Source of the DNA: Hysterium pulicare CBS 123377
Taxonomy: Eukaryota; Ascomycota; Dothideomycetes; Hysteriales; Hysteriaceae
Assembly (NCBI GenBank): GCA_000467715.1
Contig: AJFK01000673.1
Span: 1-20,666, forward strand
Length of the DNA: 20,666 nt
Reading direction: 5' to 3'
Position numbers and translations under genes: made by a program. The notes below the pieces were generated by a model, which had not been told where the DNA came from, did not search any database, and was given only the letters and a program-made list of their open reading frames with translations. This document shows positions 1 through 9,718 of this stretch, piece after piece. Numbering within the stretch: position 1 is the stretch's first letter; each line of letters starts with the position of its first letter.

Positions 1-3000
1 CCCCCCCCCTCCCCCGCCTCATCCATCTCCACATCAGCGACACAAAACGTATCCCCCTCCCACCCTCGCTCATCCACCTTTCCATCTTCCCCTCTCAATC
101 CCCCCAGCGCCATTCTCCTCGAATCCAGCATTCGACTCGGTACGCCAGCAGGCCCAACAGCAGCAGCTTCAGCTCCGCGCCTTCTCCGCTGCTCTTCTTC
201 CTGTGCTTTACTTTCTTCTTCTTCTGTACTTCTTGCGGAGGCGGCCTCAGCCAAGGCGCGCCGAGCCTCGCGCTCGCGCCGCCGATCCATGATCATCTGC
301 GGTGTTAGAATGCCAGCAGGCGAAGGCTGCGAAACGATAGGGACTACTGTTGTTGTAGCAAACTGGCGCGCGCCGTGGCTATTTACAATTAAACCCTTGG
401 GTGGGGGTGGAAAGGGCGGAGCGGGAGGCCGCGTCGTGTAGTGCGCGTTATGTTGTTGCTGGCTGGGATTCTGGCCCCGGCTGATGTTGCTGGTGTATTG
501 TGGAGGAGGTAAGGGCTGTGATGGAGCCCCGAGAGCATTTGGAGTGGCTATATTGACTGGTTCCACCGGTTTGCTGGTTTCAAGCTTGAGAACAGTGGGT
601 CTGCGCATGGATGTGGTTGTTCTAGGAGAAGCTGTCGTGGGTGGAGGAGGGCCAAGCTGGGTATTTTTCTTCAAAGATGCGAAGAGAGCTTCTCTCTCCG
701 TCTTTTGCTCCGCGGTCTCGTCGCTCTTGGCCTTATCTAGAGCCTCAGCATCTCGTTCGGCACGGCGCATTCCCTCCTCGGATTCCTTTTTCTTTTTGGC
801 CTGGTATGCCCGCTCTTGCTCCTCTTCCAAGCGCGCCGTTTCTTCCATTTCGGCAATTATTCGTTCTTCTTGGTTACGCCGGAGGACTCCATCGGCTTCT
901 GTATTGGGTGATAAAGTCCATTCTAGGCCTGGAAAACTAGTCGCCCTCATAGCAGGTTCATAGTCTTCTTCCGTCAACAACTCAAATACTGGGCGTTGCG
1001 CACTCCCTCTCTTGTCCCTTTCCCACTCAGAAGGCCCGGCACTTGCCCTTTCGTTCCCAACACTCCTCAAACTGGGAAAAGTGGGAAAAGACTCGTCGGT
1101 GGTAATTGTTGGCTCTAATGGTGGCTCCGGAGCATTTGGGAGAGTGGCAGATCCATAACCGGGGAATCGGAGAGTTGTCTTCGTCTTTGCAGCTTTAGTC
1201 TTCTTCCCTCCCTTCTCTGCCGCCTTCTCTTCCTTCATCCTCTCGTTCGCTAGTCTGTTCAACTCGCTGCCAACTCTCTTAGATTGATCTTCTGACAGGC
1301 TTTCGGTAATCTCTTTCACGAGTTCTTCAAGGAATGGGATATAATCAGGCTTCCTCGCATTTTGAGAGATGGCCAGAGAGAGTGCCTGAGCAGTCTGCAT
1401 GAATTCATCTTCGGCCTCAGGTTTGAAGATGCCGAGTGTAGAGATATCGACATTTTCGGTGATCTGAGAAGGACTTGGGGCGCTGCAACTTCTGCTGGAA
1501 GGTATCGACCTGGATCTTGACCTCATCCTCGACCTTGCCCTTGACCTTGATAAAGTTTGCTCCGCACGGGTATCAGCTAATTTATATCTGTGATCGGCTG
1601 GACCATCGGAGTCCCGGCTACGCGAACGTCGGTGATGGCTGCTCGCAACCAGGTCGGCATAGATAGGGTCACCACCGTACTCTATAAGGGCTGTATCACT
1701 GGTCATGCTATGTCTTCTACCAGAGGGCACCGACCTAGATCTTGACCTTGATCTTGACAAACTTCGCTCCATCAGTTTACTCGCTTGATCTTTCTTAGCC
1801 TTGCGTTTCTCATATAATCCAGCGAGAGCAGCTTGTCCGAGGCCAGCAGTAGCGATAGGTACTCCCTGTCGAATGCGGCTTCGACTGCGTGACTTTTCCT
1901 TCCGACTTCGAGACTTACTTCGAGCATGTTCGATAAGACCTGCAGTTGCCGCAGAGGCGAGACCGGCTTGTGCAACTCGACGGCGCCGGTAATCTGCTTG
2001 ATATCGATGCATGCTGCTCGATCTACCTCGTTCAATGCTGGTGATTGTAGAGACGGATGACCTTCTTCGCCTGGACCAACTCCTTCGATCTTCAATAAGA
2101 GTGTTTGTGTTGTTCTTCCAATGGCTTGCAGCATAAGCAAGAGCTCCCAGGCCAGCGATCGATGCAGGTTTGGCGGATTTCTTAGATCTAGATGAAGACC
2201 TGCTTCGGCGATGTCTTCGCCCTCTGCCTCTAGGAGTTGACTCGACCTCCTCTGTTGATAAGCTAGCACCTAAAGCACCGTAACCGACCGTTGGTATAGG
2301 TTGACCTGAACTATTGACCTGTTTCATTCTATGAGCTCTGATTAGCTCTGCAGCCGCAAGGCCACCAACGACACCTTCAGCGAGGTGCCGTCGGTGATGA
2401 GGGCCAGAGTCTCGGCCCCAGGTATCGATAGCATCGTCGTCGCTATAATAATCCCTATCATCTGGCTGATATGGGAACTCTTTGACCTTGCGCTCGTAGT
2501 AGTAGTCTTCTTCACGGCGCGGTTCCCTAGGAGCAACCGGCCGGTCTTCCGAAACTGCTTTCCCTTCAATAATCCCGTACTGTGGTTCTTCGCGTGCTGG
2601 TGGAGTGCTGACAGGGGTGTGCGCGGTTTCTCTGTCAATGCCATCATCCCCTTCCCCACCCTTATTCACCTCCATCGCAACGACTTCTTCGGCTGTCAAG
2701 AAACGGCCACCAGGTCCACGAGGTCGTCGCACCCCGTGATTATGTCTGGATTCATGAAGGTAAGGCTTTCGGTCTTTGGAAGTGAGATGAAGTCCAAGCT
2801 TCTGACGTGCCACGCGTCTTTTCAATATCCGATGAAACTGTTTCGCGTTTACGTAGAGAGGAGCTTCCTCTGCAGCCCCGGCGACGTCGTCGAACGGCTT
2901 GTCTTGTGGGATTTTGTAGCGTTTGACTGTAGTAGAACTTCGCTCCCTAGCGCGAGAAGCTATGGTATCCCAATCTCGTTCTCGCTCACGCTCCCCAAAT

Positions 3001-6000
3001 GTGCTTGACGCGACTACTGGAATGCGTGGCGCGGATTGTTCGACCTCACTGATCGTAGAACCCCCTACCATATCGGGAGACATCGGGTGGTGAGGTAAGT
3101 GATGATCTAGTCCCGAATCGGCCTTCATGGAAGTTTGCAACTCTTTGCCGTGAGGATCAGCTGGTGTTGAAAATCTCTCTTCGTCTGCAAGGTCCGTAAT
3201 AGAAGTGCTGGACTCAAAGCTATAAAAAATATGCGACTTTCGTGAAGGATCAAGATCCAATTTTTGCGCTTCCGAACCGAATTGCAGAGCAGATCTCTCT
3301 ACGGCATAACTGCCTGGCATGACTACAGCCTCCTCTTGCTCTACAAGCCTCCTCATGAAATTCGCACTGCGATGAGGGGTAGTAGTAACCTTGTGGGTGG
3401 CTGGGGTGATTCCTCCTATAAGACGCTGACGTGGAGATGAAGGTTCAGCAGACTCGTAGACAAACGTCTCGCCAGAGCCCGATGAGCTTCCTTCGTCTAC
3501 GGCACTGGCTACTTTTGCTTCAAAGACATCTGCTTTACTTGTAGATATTCCCATGTTTAATCCAGGAGATTTCTTGACCTTTTTCTTGTCTTTCTTGCCT
3601 CGTTTGGATGGCGGTGGCTCAATCGGCTGCTCGGAAGGTGGCAATGGCCACATGCGCATGGTGATCGACCAGCCGGGCTCAATGACTGCTTCCCAGACTT
3701 GAGGGAGTATAATCATTTGATCGGGCCCAAATAGATCATACTTTCCCCCTTTGATATGTTCTCCGATGATATCGATATGTATAAAGGCCTGATTAATCAA
3801 CCCTTCCATAGCCTGCAAGGTTTTAGCACGTTTCCCACTGGGTATGCACTTTTGATGGGAGTGACCAAGTCGATGAATGAAGATGGAAAGCGAGACGATC
3901 ATACTTACAGCCCAAGTCTTACAGCCTTGATACGGGAAGGTGAATGTCCTTCCTATAGCATCTTTGAAGCGAATAGGCGCTTCCCTCACCGGTATAGTGG
4001 AAATGGAAGCAAAATCTGTCAATTCCGTCTTCAATTTCGGCTCCTCCGTAGCATTTGTAGCGTTCTCTCTTTGTGCCTTGAGATTAGCCAGTTTTGCCTT
4101 CTTTTCTTCTATCTCCCTCGTCCGCATGAATTCCTCGGGAGAGTCTGCAGTGGAGGCACTATCATCCTTGACGGTAATCCTATTGATCCTGGCCGTCGCA
4201 ATTTTCTTCTTCCCACCCCTCTTCTTCGCAATTTTCTTCTTTCCGTCGACTCTGTAGAAAGGGTTAGCCAATGTTCAAACTACCGATGATTGAAATAGAA
4301 GTGGCGGAACCATACCTATCAACACCATCCTGCGTTAAACCTAGCGTTTGGTTCTGCAGCACAAGCTCCTCATTGATCTGCACACCCGTCTCCTTCATCC
4401 TCCCAACCACCTTCTCCAGATCCATAACGTCTTCACCTTGCGCTTGCATGATCTGTTTCTGCAACTGCAATACACGCTCATCCTCAGGAACAATCTCGCA
4501 TCGGCCGACCACTTTTCCAGAGTCATCGTGGATCAAGCCCTCGCCGTTAGTCTTGCGACCAGCCAGGTCTTGGAGGTTACCTTCGATAAGGCGGCCAACA
4601 GGAACACCGTCAGTAACGAGGTTTCCTTGTTTGTTGAGCTGAAGTCCATTAAGAGTAGAGAGCTTGTTAGGTATTTCTTCCGCTTCTTCAAGAGGCTCGG
4701 CGTGACCCATAACAGTACCATAATTATCGAGAATGTCTCCATACTCATCAACTGCCATACCCACAAGGCGCTTAGCGTTGCCTTCAACAATATGTCCGAT
4801 GATGTTGTCATCCTCGTCCGCGATTTTGCCATCTGGTACAACGCGGAGACCTTGAAGGCCGACGAATGGGCCTTCAGCCACACTCTCCCTAACGTTGATG
4901 GAGGGGGTGGAAGATCTTGGACGCCAGCCGTACGGCGTCCAGTTGGCGACATTGGTGACGTTGAAATGTGAAGGATCCCTAGGGCCCTTTTCGCGCGCTG
5001 GCATCTTTCGTTTGGATCTGCCGGAAATATACACTGGTGCAGGCGAAGCACTACTCCAGTCATTGATATTCGGCATAGTTTGTTTGGTGCGGAGTTTCGG
5101 TTCCTTGTCTCGTTGCTCTTCGTCTTCTTCGGTCTTCAAACTCCGGAGAGGGCTCTCTTCGGAGATTTGGGTGGTTATTTTCTCTAAATCAGATAGTGGC
5201 TGGAGAACAGTTTCTGCTTTCTTAGTCTCGGTCTGCGTAGTTGTCCGCTGAAGTTTCAGTGTCTCGTCTTCGGTGGTTGTCCGTGACAACTTCGAGCTGC
5301 CAAGTATGACAGTATCCAGATGGCCGCGGGCGCGAAAATACGACCCGATAAGAGTTTGCTCGTGATCGGCGGTATTCTTCACCTCTGATTGAGAGTTGAG
5401 AGCTTTTTGGAGTAGTTCAATGTCATCCAATAGGCTTCTAATGTGATGAACACAAGTTTCCAAACTCTTAGTCGTGATGGATGAACCAATGTTGGAGGCG
5501 GCAGCGAACATGCCGATTTCATTCACTGAACTTGAATCGATACTCCGTGGTTCTTGTTCTTGTGCTTCGTTCTCATCACTGGTTTCGTCAATCATTGATC
5601 GAGCGCTCTGGCATTGGACTACGTACTTGACGACGGTGCTATCTTCACTCATGCTATAGTTCCTCAAGGACTCCTCATAGCGCTTGGTAGACTCTTTCTT
5701 GGTTTGAATCAATGCTTTGATCTGCTCGCGTTGAGCAGCGGCTTCTTCCTTGTCGAATTTCCTGATTTCTTGCGTGAGCGCATGCAGAGAAGTTCAACAT
5801 CAGACAGACTTACTGGGATGCGATTTGATGGGCATGAGTTAAGACCTGCATCAACAATTGTAATGTGCTTTTAAGCCTATCAATATTCGTCCGTAGTAGC
5901 TCTAGCTTAGGTTCTCGAAACGGCATCATGAATTTGCTAAGCGTATTCTTCTTCGACTTCTTGAGTGCAGCATCCATCTCGGTGAAGACATTGGAGCACT

Positions 6001-6303
6001 CTCGCACCGTTTGATCAGCGGTCTTGACGGCATTTTTGGAGAGGATGGCTGATGTCTGCAAATTGTTATCATCCGCTCGACCACGGCTGCTGTCGCATTC
6101 CCGCCAACACTCACGGTATCCTGCTTAAAGATGTGCCCTAGCTCATCAATTACAAAAGCAGTCAACTCGACTTCTTTCGCAATATCCTTCACTCGTCTGT
6201 CGGCCGATGACACCGACTCCGCATAGTGATACAGAGTCTGGGAGAGCTTGAGCCCAGCTCCGGCGACTTGGATGACAGATGCGATCAGGCCTATCTCGGC
6301 CAT
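1..6303 (-). CDS. Giant mosaic protein: fungal N-domain, LEA repeats, ubiquitin-like, NF-YA, DUF3824 and eIF3j-like regions (3' end outside window)
   Basis: Proposed exons are 6303-6115, 6055-5814, 5761-4316, 4251-3909 and 3812-1. All introns are GT-AG (59, 52, 64 and 96 nt) and phases agree at every junction, giving 2010 codons with no stop before the left edge. The ATG at 6303 has A at -3 and G at +4. Domains in order: residues 1-90 resemble the N-terminal domain of fungal STAND/NLR-type proteins (starts MAEIGLIASVIQVAGAGLKL); charged, partly coiled linker; LEA-like DUF3659 repeats about 443-575; fungal ubiquitin-like domain about 717-798; NF-YA/HAP2 domain 1055-1111; DUF3824-type Ala/Gly plus Arg-Ser repeats about 1210-1530; eIF3j-like segment 1533-1621; then charged coiled-coil and Pro-rich low-complexity sequence. 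The last exon is 3.8 kb without an intron or stop. No function is established; a nuclear or scaffold role is inference. Two or more merged genes cannot be excluded, but the unbroken frame argues against it. Confidence 0.88.
1170..1436 (-). other. eIF3j (HCR1)-like C-terminal segment inside the giant protein
   Basis: Residues 1533-1621 follow the conserved second half of eukaryotic initiation factor 3 subunit j. LGIFKPEAEDEF corresponds to the family's FNP-x-(5)-F start. ARKPDYIPFLEELVKEI corresponds to the P-x-Y-x-x-FLE-x-LV block. The following SLSEDQSKRVGSELNRLANE and MKEEKAAEKGGKKTKAAKTK match the S-L-x-x-x-x-x-K-x-x-x-x-L-x-x-L-x-x-E and K-x-EEKA-x-KGGKK-x-KAAKTK ending of fungal HCR1 proteins. 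In eIF3j this half contributes to 40S/eIF3 binding. The first, acidic half of eIF3j is not seen here. The frame is the same as the NF-YA and DUF3824 regions. Confidence 0.87.
1505..1551 (-). repeat. Imperfect GACCTT/GATCTT hexamer repeat coding Arg-Ser dipeptides (copy 1)
   Basis: A run of GACCTTGATCTT-like hexamers (plus-strand view) encodes alternating Arg-Ser/Ala/Met in the minus-strand gene. The same unit recurs at 1731-1758. Codons vary (AGG, AGA, TCA, TCC, TCG), so selection on the RS protein repeat plus slippage is likelier than a recent pure microsatellite. Confidence 0.7.
1731..1758 (-). repeat. Imperfect hexamer repeat coding Arg-Ser dipeptides (copy 2)
   Basis: This is a second block of the same GACCTAGATCTTGACCTT-type hexamers, coding SRSRSRSRS in the giant protein about 180 bases from the first block. 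Confidence 0.7.
2700..2870 (-). other. NF-YA / HAP2 (CBF-B) CCAAT-binding domain inside the giant protein
   Basis: Residues 1055-1111 carry both signature parts of NF-YA. The subunit-association helix reads LYVNAKQFHRILKRRVARQK, the motif that binds the HAP3/HAP5 (NF-YB/NF-YC) dimer. The DNA-binding part contains YLHESRHNH, RRPRGPGGRF and LTAEEV, including the Arg/His residues that contact CCAAT in NF-YA. The linker between them is GLHLTSKDRKP, which looks about two residues shorter than in fungal HapB proteins as I remember them, and the usual Ala-Met after SRHNH is Gly-Val. The frame was checked against the exon start at 3812 and is continuous on both sides, so this is not a separate ORF. 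Confidence 0.93.
3639..3980 (-). other. Fungal ubiquitin-like domain (ULD-type) segment, split by an intron
   Basis: Residues about 717-798 read as the fungal ubiquitin-like domain often seen in NLR-linked and DUF3824 proteins. A beta-strand motif RFKDAIGRTFTFPY leads to CKTW, then helix MEGLINQAFIH, then GGKYDLFGPD, and the closing strand ILPQVWEAVIEPGW before MRMWPLP. The intron 3813-3908 (GTAAGT donor, TTGCAG acceptor) falls between CKTWA and AMEGL, where splicing joins the domain in phase 0. The assignment is by motif order recalled from the family. Confidence 0.8.
4468..4866 (-). repeat. LEA-like (DUF3659) repeats within the giant protein
   Basis: About 130 residues (443-575) contain repeated units with the pattern G-x-x-V/L-x-x-x-G-x-I/L, then D-x-x-x-x-x-(I/V)-G-x-(I/L)-(V/I)-E-G-(N/D), then (L/V)-(V/A)-G. 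Seen examples are GHIVEGNAKRLVG, GRLIEGNLQDLAG and GKVVGRCEIVPEDE. This is the pattern of fungal 'LEA domain' proteins (DUF3659), which are hydrophilic and have no proven molecular function. The repeats are diverged and are followed by a predicted helical stretch and a Lys-rich tract coded across the 4252-4315 intron. Confidence 0.8.
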
Positions 6304-6986
6304 GCTGCCACATCATCTATTCCACGGAAGAAGACATTTCGTCAAAGCGTTACCGCGTTCATCACTTCGTCGCCCTCGAGGGTGTGGTTGTTTTTTCATG
6401 TTCGTAGGATTGCAGATTGCGGGCTGAGGGCGGCCTCCATGCGCTGCGCCTCGATCCACGATGCCCAGATTCCTTAGGCATCAGAACTCTCGGCATGCAG
6501 GTATCATCACCATGTCTGCAGACTGGACATTACGGCAGCCTTCATTCATCATTGGGAGAGCAGAATGCTGTTTTGCCTTCTATTCGCACAATTCGGTCGA
6601 GTTCGGCCTGCGCCACAGACGGGACGGGCAGCTAGATTCAGTATAGCGGGTTCAAGCACCTTTACCCTTTACAAGCCCTTCATTTAGCCCAAGACAGCGA
6701 AGGGCCAATCAACCAGGCCTAGCTGCAGAGCGATGCGTTCTTCTTCTCCACAACGAGACTATCGATTATCTTGTAACAGCAAGCCATCGTTTGCTGATTG
6801 GTGCGGATGGCACCAGCCACAGTCAAACGCCACAACGCTCATCCGACATGTGGATGACATCACACCCAAGGCCCTGTTTATGGCAAGATCCTTCAGCTTA
6901 TCCCTCAGCCTTCTCGTCCACCATCTATACACCAATTGGTTCTTATACTGAACTCTCTCCTGCAATATACTTATCTTCTTCCCCCA
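6304..6986. promoter_or_regulatory. Divergent (head-to-head) promoter with CCAAT boxes
   Basis: This 683-base gap separates the start of the minus-strand giant gene from the plus-strand gene at 6987. CCAAT or its complement ATTGG occurs at 6551-6555 (ATTGG), 6705-6709 (CCAAT), 6797-6801 (ATTGG) and in the palindrome CCAATTGG at 6932-6939. Roughly one or two are expected by chance in this length on both strands. A CRE/AP-1-like ATGACATCA lies near 6854-6862, and a pyrimidine-rich stretch near 6900-6925 precedes the plus-strand gene. No clear TATA box was seen. The region is expected to drive both genes; which box serves which gene cannot be told. Confidence 0.6.
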
Positions 6987-8648
6987 ATGCAACCTATTCC
7001 ACCACGATCGAGTTCAAAGCTCGTAAAACGAAGACCCGTACCCTCACCGTCTCCAGAACGCCGTCGGCCCATTACCCCACAACCTGAAGAGCTTCCTCCC
7101 GTTCCTCCACTACACTCAGACGGCGCGGCAGACACATATCCAGACATGCCTTCGAACAATCACTCTGGCTCAGAGAAGCCGGACAAGGAAAAGAAGTCAA
7201 AATGGCGCCTGTCCAACCCATTCCATTCCAAGGATAAAGAGCAAAAGCACGACTCCATTCATGACTCGGCGTATGCCAGCAGTGAACCGAACAACAACTC
7301 TACAGAGTTCGCCGACAGTGGAATTGCTAGCTTCTCAAGTAGCGAGAGACGCAATTCCCGTCCATTGAGCGGGGAGCTGAATCGTGAATCGCGAGATCAC
7401 TTGCGACCACCGCCACAGACACTTCAAGCCCCCAAGACCAATGTCACTCCGCCAACCCCTCCAACTCACACGCCAATGCCACAAGCTGCGCAAGCAGAGA
7501 ATGTTCCTCGGAGTATTCCTCATAAACTTAGTTCGGAGAATATTACTAAGGAAACCCGACAAGACCCGAATACGGGCTATACGATTACCACGACTACGAC
7601 GACCACAACGACCACTACAACTACGACAGGGCCAGGAGGATCGACGACTGTCCAGGTTGCTAATAATGATGGGTCCCCCCACCCCAGCGTTACTGACCAG
7701 AGTGGCCCAAACCCTCCTGCGCCCGCCAATCTGTCACCAAACTCGCATCAGCACGGAACTTCGAACTTTGACAACAATCAGTCGGGCCGCTCTACAGGAG
7801 GGCACTCTCCTCCTATTCCGAACAAAAGCACTATGCGCGAGCGTGTAGAGCTCGACACCAATGTGCCCACCATGCAACATCAAAATCAAGCCGCACCAGC
7901 CGTGACTCCTACCAGTCCAAATCGAGCAAACTTCTCTTATCCAGCGAGGACACCGCCTCCGGGCGTTCCCAAGCAAATTCCTGCTCAAGACTATATGCAA
8001 GGTAATCACCACAACGAGTATCAGGCCGGATGGCCGGGCAAGCCAACGTATCAACCCACTGATAAGCAAGATTATCCAGCTCCGTTAAACACACGTCAAG
8101 CGGCCGAGCAAGGCCAGCCTCAGCAGAAATTACGCAATACTTCAACACTTGCAAATCTCAAGACTGCCGCGGCGGGTATTCACGTAAGCACTTCATTTTC
8201 TCCCTTCCTTGTCTTGTCAAGCCCAACTTGCTAACGTGTTTGATGTACGCAGGGCGCAGGCGAAACTCTCCGCGGAACCCTAAACTCCAGCGTCGACCGT
8301 CGCTTCGCCAAAGAAACAGACCCCGTGCATCTAAGGAACCAAGCCGTACTCGATGCAGGCCGATCCGAGATCGAGACTGGGAAATTCTACCATCATGGCC
8401 GAAACAATCCAAATTCATTCCAGAACCCGAATGAAGGTCGCTTGTATGAGAGCCCGACTCAATCTCAGGGCCAGGGCTACGGCAATACTACAAGTATAAG
8501 CGCTGGTGGGAATAATAATGCGGGTGTACCGGCGGCTGGAACGGGACGGGAAGGAAGGAGTGGTAAATTGGACCGTTTGGCGACTAAGATTACTAGCAAT
8601 CTAGATAGGCAGAGGGAAAAGCAGCCGTTGAGGGTTGTGAACGAGTAG
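6987..8648 (+). CDS. Conserved-looking disordered Pro/Ser/Thr-rich fungal protein, two exons, about 530 aa
   Basis: Exons are 6987-8183 and 8253-8648. The 69-nt intron has a GTAAGC donor, a GCTAAC branch site and a CGCAG acceptor, in phase 0. The ATG at 6987 is the first in-frame ATG; the frame is open upstream to 6936 but only with a TTG. The protein starts MQPIPPRSSSK and is rich in Pro, Ser, Asn and Gln, with a Lys-rich block (PDKEKKSKWRLSNPFHSKDK) and a run of 14 Thr coded at 7587-7628. The ordered part is the end: TAAAGIHGAGETLRGTLNSS, then VDRRFAKETDP, NQAVLDAGRSEIETG and a basic tail ending LRVVNE. The GAGETLRGTLN part looks like a conserved motif of fungal proteins of unknown function. 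No signal peptide or membrane span is visible. It shares a promoter with the giant gene. Confidence 0.85.
7587..7628 (+). repeat. Imperfect ACN triplet repeat coding 14 threonines
   Basis: Fourteen consecutive Thr codons with mixed third bases (ACC, ACG, ACT, ACA) lie in the disordered part of the plus-strand gene at 6987-8648. The mixed codons suggest an old, protein-selected repeat. Length variation between strains is plausible. Confidence 0.85.
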
Positions 8649-8953
8649 ATGGTTGGTAGAAAGTGGAAGGTGGATCTGTGTATCATATAGGTTTGGATCG
8701 CGAGTTTCTGCTTCTTCTTTACACTTCGATACCATGAAGCAATGATTTTATGTTGCATGAATTCTTGTATTTAGTAGGCGCGATTCGGGAAAATAGTTGG
8801 ATATTATATTGGTAATTTGAAAGGATTTTAGAAGGTTGGATCCCGCGGATGAGTTGAGTTGATGGAGTACACGTGATGTTATGGTTACTAACGGCACTGA
8901 GCTAGGCATATAAGCATCGATTGAGACGTTCGGTGCTCGATTTCTTCTCACAA

Positions 8954-8967
8954 CTTCTGCGCAGAAG
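8954..8967. repeat. Perfect 14-bp palindrome CTTCTGCGCAGAAG
   Basis: The sequence equals its own reverse complement. It lies in non-coding sequence about 300 bases after the stop of the gene at 6987-8648 and about 45 bases after a weak TATA-like CATATAAG. It could be a dimeric regulator site; a chance event is also possible. Confidence 0.5.
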
Positions 8968-9718
8968 CAGTCGTGGAATTATCTCTGGTCATCCACATAA
9001 AAACCAGATGAACCATGCTCTCCGGACTAGATCCTTGGGATCAGAAACGGAAGACGGTTCAAGTTATGCTGCTGGCGGACTGGTCGAGCTACCAAAGCAG
9101 CATAAGTCCGTGGATGATGTGTGGTGGGCGTGGCTGCTGGGCGTCTAGCATTGGGACGAGGTTTACAAGAGACGCTGAAGTGTGATGATGATCTTCGTTA
9201 GAACGTTGATTCAGCACTGATATGCAGTATCACTTCAAGGTAGAGTGTATCAATTTTTGAAGACGAAGGTATTCACTGATAAGTTTTAGAGTCTCGAGGA
9301 GGACCCATCGAACCCATTCAGGTTGGAGTTCTGGGAATCCATCGATTCTTTCTTGGTGCTATTTTATGGCATTTTACGGCTTTCTTCATTCTTTTTGGCC
9401 AGAGTCTCAACAACTCCGAGAATGAGCACATATACCATGACTTCTTAGACGACAAAGTTGTCTAGTGAGATTGTGTGTGAGGAGAACGAAGAGCTGGAGC
9501 GTGGGCTTGGGCTTGGGTTTTTATATGTTTGGAGATTGTGTGGGAGCTTACCTAAGTCCATTCAGCTGATTCATACTTGTCGGCGTGGCTTATTCGCTAC
9601 CTAAGTAACGTGCTTCGAAGATCTATATATACGCCAAAACTCTTTTAGGTTTCTTGACTCCTTTTTATAAGATCAACTAGTGTTCAAACTAGATTACAAC
9701 ACATTGGACAACAACATT

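Larger units (their letters stand above)
1450..2400 (-). other. DUF3824-type Ser-Arg-rich region of the giant protein
   Basis: Residues about 1210-1530 alternate short Ala/Gly helices with Arg-Ser tracts. Units include AEGVVGGLAAAELIRAHR, AGLGALAYAASHW, AQAGLASAATAGLIEHAR and ATAGLGQAALAGLYEKRK, each next to RSRSKSRSR-like sequence. This is the pattern of DUF3824 proteins of filamentous ascomycetes. The function of the family is unknown to me; SR-like tracts suggest phosphorylation and RNA or nuclear association, which is inference only. Confidence 0.82.

Noticed and set aside
484-963. 159-codon plus-strand ORF at the left end
   Set aside because: Antisense to the charged coiled-coil region of the giant protein; rich in Ser/Arg as expected for a shadow of Glu/Arg-rich coding.
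1772-2269. 165-codon minus-strand ORF
   Set aside because: Same strand as the giant gene but a different frame; it is a shadow of the SR-rich region and does not show the RS repeats.
2385-3008. 207-codon plus-strand ORF
   Set aside because: It lies antisense to the NF-YA and flanking region of the giant gene; its translation shows no domain, and the minus-strand frame explains the sequence.
4348-4971. 207-codon plus-strand ORF opposite the LEA repeats
   Set aside because: Antisense shadow of exon 3; no domain or start context.
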